In this document: one piece after another, positions 1-5,658 of the stretch
How positions within the stretch are numbered: the stretch's first letter is position 1
How the letters are laid out: every line of letters begins with the position of its first letter
Origin: an uncultured Oscillospiraceae bacterium
GTDB taxonomy: Bacteria > Bacillota > Clostridia > Oscillospirales > Oscillospiraceae
NCBI GenBank assembly: GCA_944385195.1
Contig: CALWWH010000186.1
Coordinates: 1 to 15,292 of the forward strand
DNA: 15,292 nucleotides
Reading direction: 5' to 3'
Notes under the pieces: model-generated
Told to the model about the DNA's origin: nothing
The model's database searches: none
What the model saw: the letters and a program-made list of their open reading frames with translations, nothing else
Translations under genes and position numbers: made by a program

Positions 1-1
1 G

Positions 2-21
2 GACTACTATTTGACTACTAT
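2..21. repeat. Tandem direct repeat GACTACTAT, 11-bp period
   Basis: GACTACTAT occurs at 2-10 and again at 13-21, separated by TT. Short spaced direct repeats near the end of an integrated element are often arm-type binding sites of tyrosine recombinases. Its place about 120 bp inside the proposed element end fits that, but the role is an inference. Confidence 0.4.
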
Positions 22-33
22 CTAAAAAAGTCT

Positions 34-69
34 CGGAGGCATTGCGCCGCAATGGCTCCGGATCTTTTT
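34..69 (+). terminator. Rho-independent terminator-like hairpin
   Basis: Arms 34-46 and 48-60 are complementary over 13 positions with one internal mismatch, and TTTTT follows at 65-69. It would end a rightward transcript coming from beyond the left edge, possibly a gene of the integrated element. Confidence 0.6.
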
Positions 70-144
70 CACAAATGTCAAAAAAATTGTGTAAATCCGC
101 TGAAATCCTTGCGCCTCAGCGATTTCCTCTTTGACGGCCTGATA

Positions 145-190
145 ACTCCGACTCTAAAGGCCGCTGGTTCGAATCCAGTCGGGCGTACCA
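145..190 (+). pseudogene. 3' remnant of tRNA-Arg (CCG), probable attachment site
   Basis: Reading back from the encoded CCA (188-190): discriminator A187, acceptor 3' strand CGGGCGT (180-186), T stem GCTGG/CCAGT (163-167, 175-179) around loop TTCGAAT (168-174), variable loop AGGCC, anticodon-stem 3' strand TCTAA (153-157) and anticodon loop CTCCGAC (146-152) with anticodon CCG at 148-150. Tracts such as GGTTCGAAT and CGGGCG are typical of bacterial tRNA-Arg. Upstream of 145 the pairing fails: GATAA cannot pair with TCTAA, and there is no D arm or proper 5' acceptor strand. A tRNA intact from the anticodon loop to CCA and missing its 5' half is the usual mark left opposite the functional copy when an element integrates into a tRNA gene. 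This places element DNA on the left and host DNA on the right. Confidence 0.75.
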
Positions 191-227
191 CGTGGTCGCA
201 AAGTGCGCTTTGCGGCCACGTCTTTTT
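191..227 (+). terminator. Terminator of the original tRNA-Arg gene
   Basis: It directly abuts the CCA. Arms 191-203 and 208-220 pair over 13 positions with one T.G wobble around loop TGCG, followed by TCTTTTT at 221-227. Finding it intact next to the tRNA 3' end supports the right side being the native chromosome. Confidence 0.85.
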
Positions 228-277
228 GTACCTGGGGACAGATAAAGGCGCTCCTAATTATTTTCATATTTATATAA

Positions 278-316
278 ATCGCCCCCTGGCCGAGATGTCC
301 ACGGTCAGGGGGCGAT
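278..316 (-). terminator. Long GC-rich inverted repeat, probable terminator of the leftward UroD-family gene
   Basis: Arms 278-292 and 302-316 pair over 15 positions with one wobble around a 9-base loop. On the - strand the arm is followed by TTATATAAATAT, a weak U-tract. On the + strand no T's follow. It lies 70 bp past the stop codon of the leftward gene ending at 386, so it most likely ends that transcript. Confidence 0.5.
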
Positions 317-385
317 AATAGGGAATAGGGACTTTGGAGAATATGCTATGACCTAGTATGATAGTATGATTCCAAAAATGAAAGA

Positions 386-1642
386 TTACGCCTCGCCATT
401 AAATTCTTTAACAGCATTCACGAGAGCGACCACATTCTCTGCTGGAGTTAATGCTTGAATATTATGAATTGTATTGAAGACAAAGCCACCGTTTTGAGAA
501 AAAATCTCACACATTTCTAGTACTTCTTTGCGAACTTCTTCAGGTGTTCCGAAGGGGAGTGTTTTCTGCGTATTTACGCCGCCGCCCCAAAAGACAATAT
601 TTTGTCCGAATTCTTTCTTCAATGCCTTAGGATCCATGTTTTTTGCAGTCCATTGAACTGGATTCAGAATATCAAAGCCGGCCTCAATCAATTCGGGGAT
701 TAGAGGATAGATAGAGCCGCAGCAGTGTTTAAATGTTTTCCAAGTGGTGTTTTCGTGGATCCAGTTGTTAATCTTTTTGTAGTAGGGCATATATAATTCG
801 CGGAACAATTCTTTTGAGCAGAGCGGTGCAATCTGTGTGCCGAAATCAGCGCCGCAGATATAGGCGACTTGCACATCATTTCCGACGATGTTTTTAACCT
901 TCTCAAGATTCTTTAATCCAACATCAGTTGAATATTCGAAGATCTGATGAATATAGTCTGGACTATTGATTAGAGCTACATACCATTCTGAAATGTCTCG
1001 GAGCCCTTTTGGATGTTTCAGAGCACTGCCGGGGACATGGGCAACATCGCCGACAGCTGTTCCGCCGAAGGAACCGATGCGTGCATAAGGAGTCTTTTTA
1101 GCGGCCTCCAGTCGTTCCTTGATGCAATCAAGCGCCTCTGGGGTAATCTCCTTAAAATCCTCCAGGTTGTCCTCTACATGGGGGTTGTCCTCGTCAAAGT
1201 TATGCCCACGGACAATCGCATCAAATGAATAGAAATTTTGGGGCATCATAAGAGAAGGTTCACAGGTCGTATCACCGCCCGGGTACACGAGAATTCTGCC
1301 CTGTTTATCTGTTGTATACGTAAAATTTTCAGGCATTAGGACAACTTGTCCCCAAGGCGTGCGCCATTCCTTTTCTCCGATATTCGGGATACCCATGTTC
1401 GTATTGGGGCTCCACACACTTGTTGTATCAATTCCAAGTGCTTCTTTGAGGTCATCATCAATGGTTCCAAGCATTTGTCCCGGTTCCTGGACGCGAATTG
1501 GCTTCCTTTCCAATCCATAGTATTCCCGCAGTTTTTCTACAACAGAGACATGGACACCTGTAGTAGAAGTCCCGCCGAGATCGATTGGGACCGGACCGGA
1601 ACGATGATTGAGTGCAAGCTCTAGTTTTTCGGATTTAGTCAT
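386..1642 (-). CDS. Uroporphyrinogen-decarboxylase-family protein (methyltransferase-like branch)
   Basis: The product of about 418 aa has the UroD/MtaA/CmuA family layout, with C-terminal signatures around GFDILNPVQ, VFWGGGVNTQ and a final TIHNIQALTPAENV segment. The frame opens at 1648, but the first ATG is only 1 base from the AAAGGAG ribosome site, while the second ATG (1642) sits 7 bases from it, so 1642 is chosen. Counting from 1648, H308-C-C310-G311 forms the HxCG motif that holds zinc in corrinoid-linked methyltransferases of this family. The later cysteine ligand appears to be replaced, with H395 near that place. True haem-pathway UroD is shorter and sits with hem genes, which are absent here. 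The gene shares its direction with the sugar-binding lipoprotein but is separated from it by a terminator. The real reaction is unknown; a methyl-transfer or sugar-linked role is a guess. Confidence 0.75.
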   Translation of the reverse strand: MTKSEKLELALNHRSGPVPIDLGGTSTTGVHVSVVEKLREYYGLERKPIRVQEPGQMLGTIDDDLKEALGIDTTSVWSPNTNMGIPNIGEKEWRTPWGQVVLMPENFTYTTDKQGRILVYPGGDTTCEPSLMMPQNFYSFDAIVRGHNFDEDNPHVEDNLEDFKEITPEALDCIKERLEAAKKTPYARIGSFGGTAVGDVAHVPGSALKHPKGLRDISEWYVALINSPDYIHQIFEYSTDVGLKNLEKVKNIVGNDVQVAYICGADFGTQIAPLCSKELFRELYMPYYKKINNWIHENTTWKTFKHCCGSIYPLIPELIEAGFDILNPVQWTAKNMDPKALKKEFGQNIVFWGGGVNTQKTLPFGTPEEVRKEVLEMCEIFSQNGGFVFNTIHNIQALTPAENVVALVNAVKEFNGEA

Positions 1643-1698
1643 AGCCATTCTCCTTTATACTGTTGTGCCGAAAGAAAGAGGGGCAAAAGATATTACAG

Positions 1699-1718
1699 CT
1701 TTTTAATTGCTTAAAAAG
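1699..1718. promoter_or_regulatory. AT-rich palindrome upstream of the UroD-family gene, possible second ROK operator
   Basis: CTTTTTAA (1699-1706) and TTAAAAAG (1711-1718) form an 8-bp inverted repeat around TTGC. Read on the - strand, 1715-1704 is TTTAAGCAATTA, which matches 10 of 12 bases of the half-site TTAAAGCAATAA in the perfect palindrome at 2822-2846. A TAATAT at 1695-1690 on the - strand could be a -10 element, but no convincing -35 goes with it. The palindrome also overlaps the U-tract of the terminator at 1713-1780. Confidence 0.35.
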
Positions 1719-1780
1719 TGAACTGGAGAGAGAAGGGAGGCTTTTAAAAAAGTCACCTCTCTCTCCAATTTTAGTTCACT
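1713..1780 (-). terminator. Terminator or 3'-end hairpin of the sugar-binding protein gene
   Basis: AGTGAACT (1717-1724) pairs with AGTTCACT (1773-1780), and GGAGAGAG (1725-1732) with CTCTCTCC (1759-1766). On the - strand the structure runs into TTTTT (1717-1713). It begins 25 bp past the stop codon of the binding protein. Such a hairpin can end most transcripts and protect the upstream message, which would raise binding protein over the UroD-family protein. Confidence 0.7.
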
Positions 1781-1804
1781 ATTTCAGTGTGGCAATTACA
1801 ATAT

Positions 1805-2800
1805 TTACATGATGCCGACTTCCTTATAATATTCAACCATCTCGTCTACGTTGGTGGCATCAATCAAAGTCGGCTGGAATTCATACCAAGCAGGAGCCGT
1901 CATATCGTAGGTGCCTTCGCAGTGTTGTGCAAACAGATCCATTACCTCAGAAGCATACTGACGTGAATCCTGCAGGGCGCTAGCCCGCATATACCCTTTG
2001 GTGATATAATCGCACGCATCATTCAGGCCGTTGATGCCATAGATATACATGTTGTCCCAGTCGTCGAAGCCATTGGTGAGCAAAGACTCTACTGCACCGA
2101 CCGCCATAGAGTCAGAACAGGCCAGTACGCCGTCAATTTTCGGATAGACCTGCTGCCAGTCATCCATTTTCTTCATAGCCTCGTCCTTCAGCCAGTTTGC
2201 GATCTGCTCATCCAGAATGGTCACGTCGGGCCGTTTCTCACTTAAAACGTCGTGGAAAGCCTGGTTGCGATCAATCGAATTTTGCTTTCCGGCCGGTCCG
2301 AGCAAAATAACGACGTTTGCATTTTCTGGAAGCTCCTCTGCTGCGCGTTCTGCCAAAATTTGGCCAAGTGCATATTCGTTACAGATCATACCCTGTGCCA
2401 GTTTCTCGTCGCGGATGTACTCCCAACCCTGGCTGGAAATATGGAAATAGAGGGCGCCAGAATCCTGCACGCTCTTGATGGCTGCGCGGGCATCCATCTT
2501 TGGTGTACGAGCAACAACGAGATCGTAATCCCCCTGAGAGACGTTTTCCATGATCTGCAGGAACTTTGTTTCGTCATCTTCAAAGTCAAAGGCGTCTAGC
2601 TCATAGCCATACTTATCAGCCTTTGCTTGGAACTCCTGTTTCAACCATACATCGTAGGAGTCCTGTAGCTTGAAAATGACGGCTACTTTTTTTGTGTCCT
2701 CTCCGGTCTCTGAATCGCCGCTGTCGGAGCATCCGACAAAGAGGGAAAGGCATGTGACCATAGCCAATGCTACCGCTAAGAACTTTCTAAACTTTTTCAT
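1805..2800 (-). CDS. Sugar ABC transporter substrate-binding lipoprotein (RbsB-like)
   Basis: The product is 331 aa. The frame opens at a GTG (2815), but GAGGAGG lies inside that extension, 6-7 bases before the ATG at 2800, which gives the typical start MKKFRKFLAV. Residues 1-23 form a lipoprotein signal peptide with lipobox-like FVGC and lipidated C24, then a Ser/Asp/Glu-rich linker. The rest is a type-1 periplasmic-binding fold of the ribose/galactose group: KVAVIFKLQDSYDVW opens the first lobe, GVLACSDSMAVGAVESL is the typical second-lobe segment, and YIYGINGLNDACDYI follows. It would sit on the outer face of the membrane and deliver a monosaccharide-like ligand. No permease or ATPase lies beside it; the matching ones are probably those at 13587-15292. 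It has its own promoter and a palindromic operator. The ligand cannot be told from sequence alone. Confidence 0.9.
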   Translation of the reverse strand: MKKFRKFLAVALAMVTCLSLFVGCSDSGDSETGEDTKKVAVIFKLQDSYDVWLKQEFQAKADKYGYELDAFDFEDDETKFLQIMENVSQGDYDLVVARTPKMDARAAIKSVQDSGALYFHISSQGWEYIRDEKLAQGMICNEYALGQILAERAAEELPENANVVILLGPAGKQNSIDRNQAFHDVLSEKRPDVTILDEQIANWLKDEAMKKMDDWQQVYPKIDGVLACSDSMAVGAVESLLTNGFDDWDNMYIYGINGLNDACDYITKGYMRASALQDSRQYASEVMDLFAQHCEGTYDMTAPAWYEFQPTLIDATNVDEMVEYYKEVGIM

Positions 2801-2821
2801 ATGGTTCCTCCTCACAAATTT

Positions 2822-2846
2822 TTAAAGCAATAATTTATTGCTTTAA
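2822..2846. promoter_or_regulatory. Perfect 25-bp palindrome, likely operator of the ROK repressor
   Basis: The half-site TTAAAGCAATAA (2822-2833) is exactly repeated in reverse complement at 2835-2846 around a single T. It lies about 10 bp upstream of the lipoprotein ribosome site, downstream of the leftward promoter and 22 bp from the -35 of the rightward promoter. AT-rich palindromes of this size are typical ROK/XylR/NagC-type operators. Here binding would act as a roadblock to the binding-protein gene. In RNA it could form an AT-rich hairpin next to the ribosome site. Confidence 0.7.
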
Positions 2847-2868
2847 TTAAAAAATTAATCCTGAGTCC

Positions 2869-2897
2869 TTGACATAATCGCATTTTCCGTATATAAC
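2869..2897 (+). promoter_or_regulatory. Rightward sigma-A promoter (towards the ROK gene)
   Basis: TTGACA at 2869-2874, a 17-bp spacer, and TATAAC at 2892-2897: a perfect -35 and five of six matches at -10. Transcription would start near 2904, giving a leader of about 325 bases before the ROK start and an overlap of about 80 bases with the opposing transcript. Confidence 0.6.
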
Positions 2898-2927
2898 TGT
2901 GAAACAGAGGTTTCTTTCAATTGGTAC

Positions 2928-2945
2928 GTGGCATAGGTGGCATAG
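2928..2945. repeat. Tandem 9-bp repeat GTGGCATAG
   Basis: GTGGCATAG is present at 2928-2936 and again, without a gap, at 2937-2945. It lies between the two opposing promoters. It may be a binding site for a second regulator; no function can be assigned. Confidence 0.4.
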
Positions 2946-2990
2946 GGTAGAGGGGTATTAATTAATTTACTATATCAATTATTTGACATA

Positions 2991-3019
2991 ATAGTACTCC
3001 ACGGAATCTCAATTGTCAA
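2991..3019 (-). promoter_or_regulatory. Leftward sigma-A promoter for the sugar-binding lipoprotein gene
   Basis: On the - strand TTGACA (3019-3014) is followed by a 17-bp spacer and TACTAT (2996-2991). Transcription would start near 2984, leaving a leader of about 180 bases that includes the palindrome at 2822-2846. A poorer alternative on the same strand is TTGAAA (2920-2915) with TATATA (2895-2890) at a 19-bp spacing. Confidence 0.65.
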
Positions 3020-3042
3020 CTGTTTTGTTATTTTCGTAGAAA

Positions 3043-3074
3043 ATGACAGAATATTCTGCAAATTATTATATAAT
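3043..3074 (+). promoter_or_regulatory. Second, weaker rightward promoter candidate
   Basis: ATGACA (3043-3048) lies upstream of an AT-rich TATATAAT block (3067-3074), at 18 to 20 bp depending on the hexamer chosen. It is nearer to the ROK gene than the promoter at 2869 and does not overlap the leftward promoter. Confidence 0.3.
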
Positions 3075-3117
3075 ATGATAAAATAAATTTGCTAAACTAT
3101 CGTGTGGAGTGGGAGAA

Positions 3118-3144
3118 ATGATCTTCAATGCCATGGTACGATAA
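3118..3144 (+). other. Possible 8-codon leader open frame
   Basis: ATG at 3118 follows GGAG (3106-3109) with 8 bases between, and reads eight codons (MIFNAMVR) to TAA at 3142-3144. It sits in the long leader of the ROK gene. Nothing else supports translation, and a chance frame this short is common. Confidence 0.15.
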
Positions 3145-3228
3145 AGCAGCTCCTTTCCCCTTGCAAATCAATTAAAAACGTTCTACACTAAAAATGATGC
3201 TACTAATACTTTATAAGGATGTTCTTGT

Positions 3229-4359
3229 ATGAGCATAAAAGAGCATGGGTTCCCTAAGGTTGACCGCCACTCCCAAGTATTGTCTTATTTGGTGCGGCAT
3301 GGTGCAAATTCCCGCAAGTCAATTGCAGATAACATTGCTGTTACGGGAGCAACTCTGACAAGAATCGCTGCAGATTTGATCCAGAAGGGGATTGTCTATG
3401 AGAAGGGGACAAGTACCAATGGGGCAGTGGGAAGAAAAGAGATCTATATTGATGTAGTCCCGAATTACTGCTATGCACTGGGCTTAGATGTTGCAAATCG
3501 CTACCTCCGTGTAACACTGCTGAACATTAAGCTGGAGCTCATTGTCATGAAGGAGTGGCGCTATCGCGTACTTACTCAGAGTATCCTCGACGAAGCAATC
3601 GCATTCTTGAGATCGCTGATTGATGAATACGGAAAAGAGAAGATTTTAGGCCTGGGGCTTTTAGGGCAGGGTTACATTTATCAGAATCAATTTATGAGTC
3701 TACCCGTCCGCAATATATATTGGCAGATCGCACAGAAGATTGATGTAGAGATCTATTGCATGAATAATATTCGTGGGATCGCGGTTACCCAATCTTTCCT
3801 CAATGACGATGAACGTAGCTTTTTCATGCTCCACTATGGACCAGGTATCTGTACGGTTATGGTACAGGACGGGTGCATTGTCAACGGATACCATAACAAG
3901 GCAGGAGAAATTGCGCATACGATTTTGTATCCGGAGTCGAAACAGGTCTGCAGTGTCTGTGGGAAAAAGGGATGCCTGGAGTCTGAACTGAGCTTTGAAA
4001 GAGTTGCCAAATGTGCCGATCCCATGATTGATGAATCCTATATTGACTATGAGCTGCTGGAAAAGGCATGCCAACAAGATGATGGCCGGGCCCTGGATCG
4101 AGCATTGGTCCGCCTTGCTCAGATTGTCAGCATCCTCATTGGCTTCAGTGATCCACAAAAGGTATTGCTCTGCGGGGAGATTTTTACCAATTCCGATTAT
4201 TATAACCGTTTTTCTCGGTTGCTGCTGGACAGCAATAATACGCTGGAAGCTCAGAACATCATGCTGGTTGAGAATTATTCGGAGAAACGTTGGAAATCAG
4301 CAGGGATTGTTGTTTTGAATGAATATTTTGGCCCGCGGCCGCGCCGTTTTTTGACCTAA
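3229..4359 (+). CDS. ROK-family transcriptional regulator
   Basis: The product is 376 aa, the usual size for NagC/XylR-type regulators. Residues 13-60 form an N-terminal winged helix-turn-helix (VLSYLVRHGANSRKSIAD, then the recognition part TGATLTRIAADL). The ROK domain follows. The zinc motif is complete: H230 in AGEIAH, then C241, C244, C249 in CSVCGKKGCLE. Sugar-kinase features are degraded: the phosphate loop reads GLDVANRYLRV instead of DxGxT, and the usual NDxN segment reads MNNIRG, lacking the catalytic aspartate, so it should sense a sugar rather than phosphorylate one. AAGGA ends 9-10 bases before the ATG. It is transcribed away from the binding-protein gene, across a region with a perfect palindrome, and most likely represses that gene and perhaps the catabolic operon until the sugar or a derivative is bound. 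Confidence 0.92.
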   Translation: MSIKEHGFPKVDRHSQVLSYLVRHGANSRKSIADNIAVTGATLTRIAADLIQKGIVYEKGTSTNGAVGRKEIYIDVVPNYCYALGLDVANRYLRVTLLNIKLELIVMKEWRYRVLTQSILDEAIAFLRSLIDEYGKEKILGLGLLGQGYIYQNQFMSLPVRNIYWQIAQKIDVEIYCMNNIRGIAVTQSFLNDDERSFFMLHYGPGICTVMVQDGCIVNGYHNKAGEIAHTILYPESKQVCSVCGKKGCLESELSFERVAKCADPMIDESYIDYELLEKACQQDDGRALDRALVRLAQIVSILIGFSDPQKVLLCGEIFTNSDYYNRFSRLLLDSNNTLEAQNIMLVENYSEKRWKSAGIVVLNEYFGPRPRRFLT

Positions 4360-4382
4360 GACACGCTGCCGATCCACCAAGC

Positions 4383-4445
4383 CCCCCTAAAAGGTCCTCA
4401 AACGTCTGCTTTTGTTGCAGCAGGACCTTTAAGGGGGTTCTTTTT
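4383..4445 (+). terminator. Strong rho-independent terminator of the ROK gene
   Basis: Arms 4383-4398 and 4422-4437 pair over 16 positions with one mismatch, the loop contains a further CTGC/GCAG stem, and TTCTTTTT follows at 4438-4445. On the - strand no T's follow, so it does not serve the converging operon. The 142 bp between it and the operon end at 4588 show no clear terminator for that operon. Confidence 0.9.
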
Positions 4446-4587
4446 CAGTCGGGCACAGGATATCGTAAAACAGCAGGATCAATGAAAGGGACAAGCAGGC
4501 GGATATCAAATCGGTTCGCCGGAATCAGCTAACTGCCGCCGGGCGGCCTGTGCCAATCCTGTGGGTTTATCTACAGGGCAAAAAGAA

Positions 4588-5655
4588 TTAGATCATATAG
4601 CTGCGGATTTGCTTGACGAGATCCTCGTATCCGGATATGAAAGTCCGCAGGGTATCCTGGGCGCCGCCATATTGCATGAACTCCTCCGGCACCATACCCT
4701 TTTCATCGAAGGATTTATGAAATTCCGGCAAGGTATTTAGCTGCTGCATCCACCGCTCCGGCACGGGATCACTCATATAGTTCCTTACCTCGACGTTGCA
4801 GTGTTCCAGGCGCTTTTGCCAGCCATAGTTGATCGTTTGACACAAATCGCCCCCAATAAGCTGCGACCAGTGGAGATGGTTGCGGTTAGCAGCGGACAGT
4901 AAACGGGTACGATATCCGCGTTCCTGATAAATACGATAAGCCTCTTTTATCACGGCAACACCGCCCCACTCCAGCGCTTCGGGATCTACAACCAGATTAT
5001 TTTTCGCGCAGGAGGCTTTCAGCCAGTCATCTGTGCGGCCGATCATAATTGTGCATACGGGAGACATTTCATCAATGGAGAGCCCCTCAGCCACTCTGCG
5101 GTTCAGTCCGCGTTCCACCGCCTCGGCGACAGCAACTGCTTGGGCTACCGTGAAGGATACGGTTGCATTAATGCTGACCCCGCGATAGGTCGCCTCTTCC
5201 ATTGCCTCGATTCCCGCGGCGGAGGCGGGCATTTTTACTTGCATGTTTTTCCCAAGCGTGTTAAGATGCAGGGCCTGCTCCAGCATTTTCTCCTTGCTGC
5301 GGTAGTTTTTAGCATTTGTCTGAATCGAGAGCCGCCCTTTCTTGCCCTTATATTTCTCAAAGATGGGTAACAGCTTCTGGGAGCGCTCCCGTCCTACTTC
5401 ATCAATCAGTGCCCAAGTGATTTCATCATCGCTGTATGTGGGATATTCCTCGATCAGGCGATGGATACACGGCTCCCAATATCCCAGTTCCTTGCGAATG
5501 ACTGCGGCAACAATGATGGGATTGCTGGTGGCACCAGTGATGCCACGCTCGAGACCATAATTCAGCTCTTCTTCTCCGCAAGAATCCATCCAGATGTCAG
5601 TATCTGGAAATTTCATGACGGTTTCGTGTAGCTTCCCTTTGTATTCGGCGCTCAT
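4588..5655 (-). CDS. Transaldolase-family protein
   Basis: The product is 355 aa. Transaldolases move or release a dihydroxyacetone unit through a lysine Schiff base. Visible motifs are IWMDSCGEEE with D24, GITGATSNPII (39-48), GRLSIQTN (107-114), QVKMPASAAG with Schiff-base K141, SINATVSFTVAQA (161-173) and IMIGRTDDWL. It is longer than the small FSA-type enzymes and close to the larger TalB-like forms. The start lies 3 bases after the RpiB-like stop, with AGGTG upstream, so translation is probably coupled. It is the last gene of the operon. It could recycle pentose phosphates made by transketolase next door, or cleave the incoming ketose directly as in transaldolase-dependent sulfoglycolysis. 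Sequence does not decide between them. Confidence 0.88.
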   Translation of the reverse strand: MSAEYKGKLHETVMKFPDTDIWMDSCGEEELNYGLERGITGATSNPIIVAAVIRKELGYWEPCIHRLIEEYPTYSDDEITWALIDEVGRERSQKLLPIFEKYKGKKGRLSIQTNAKNYRSKEKMLEQALHLNTLGKNMQVKMPASAAGIEAMEEATYRGVSINATVSFTVAQAVAVAEAVERGLNRRVAEGLSIDEMSPVCTIMIGRTDDWLKASCAKNNLVVDPEALEWGGVAVIKEAYRIYQERGYRTRLLSAANRNHLHWSQLIGGDLCQTINYGWQKRLEHCNVEVRNYMSDPVPERWMQQLNTLPEFHKSFDEKGMVPEEFMQYGGAQDTLRTFISGYEDLVKQIRSYMI

Positions 5656-5658
5656 ATT

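Larger units (their letters stand above)
1..385. other. Gene-free left edge: mobile-element junction and terminators
   Basis: No credible protein gene lies here. The open frame from 52 to 318 on the + strand crosses a tRNA remnant and two hairpins and has no ribosome binding site, so it is not real. The stretch holds, in order, a short tandem repeat, a terminator-like hairpin, the 3' part of a tRNA-Arg, that tRNA's terminator, and a long inverted repeat that may end the leftward gene starting at 1642. The segment 70-144 between the first hairpin and the tRNA remnant shows only small inverted repeats (CGCTGA with TCAGCG around 100-120). Confidence 0.7.
2801..3228. other. Divergent regulatory region between binding-protein and ROK genes
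   Basis: This is a 428-bp AT-rich spacer with no real gene. From left to right it holds the lipoprotein ribosome site (GAGGAGG), a perfect 25-bp palindrome, a rightward promoter, a 9-bp tandem repeat, a leftward promoter, an AT-rich stretch with a weaker rightward promoter, a possible 8-codon open frame, and AAGGATG before the ROK start. Confidence 0.7.

Noticed and set aside
111..145. GCGCCTC at 111-117 looks like the 5' acceptor strand of the tRNA, suggesting an intact gene.
   Set aside because: It pairs imperfectly with CGGGCGT (one wobble and one mismatch at the inner end), no D arm can be drawn, the anticodon stem does not pair, and the D region would need extra bases. It is taken as chance.
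146..162. CTCTAAA (152-158) resembles the anticodon loop of a tRNA-Pyl or amber suppressor (anticodon CTA).
   Set aside because: With that reading only four bases remain for both the 3' anticodon stem and the variable loop before the T stem, and the flanks do not pair. Counting back from the CCA places the anticodon as CCG with a normal five-base variable loop.
52..318. 88-codon open frame on the + strand.
   Set aside because: It runs through the tRNA remnant and two hairpins, lacks a ribosome site and resembles no family.
4383..4445. Considered as a two-way terminator also serving the leftward operon ending at 4588.
   Set aside because: On the - strand the hairpin is followed by CTTGGTGG, not a T-run, so only the rightward direction is supported.
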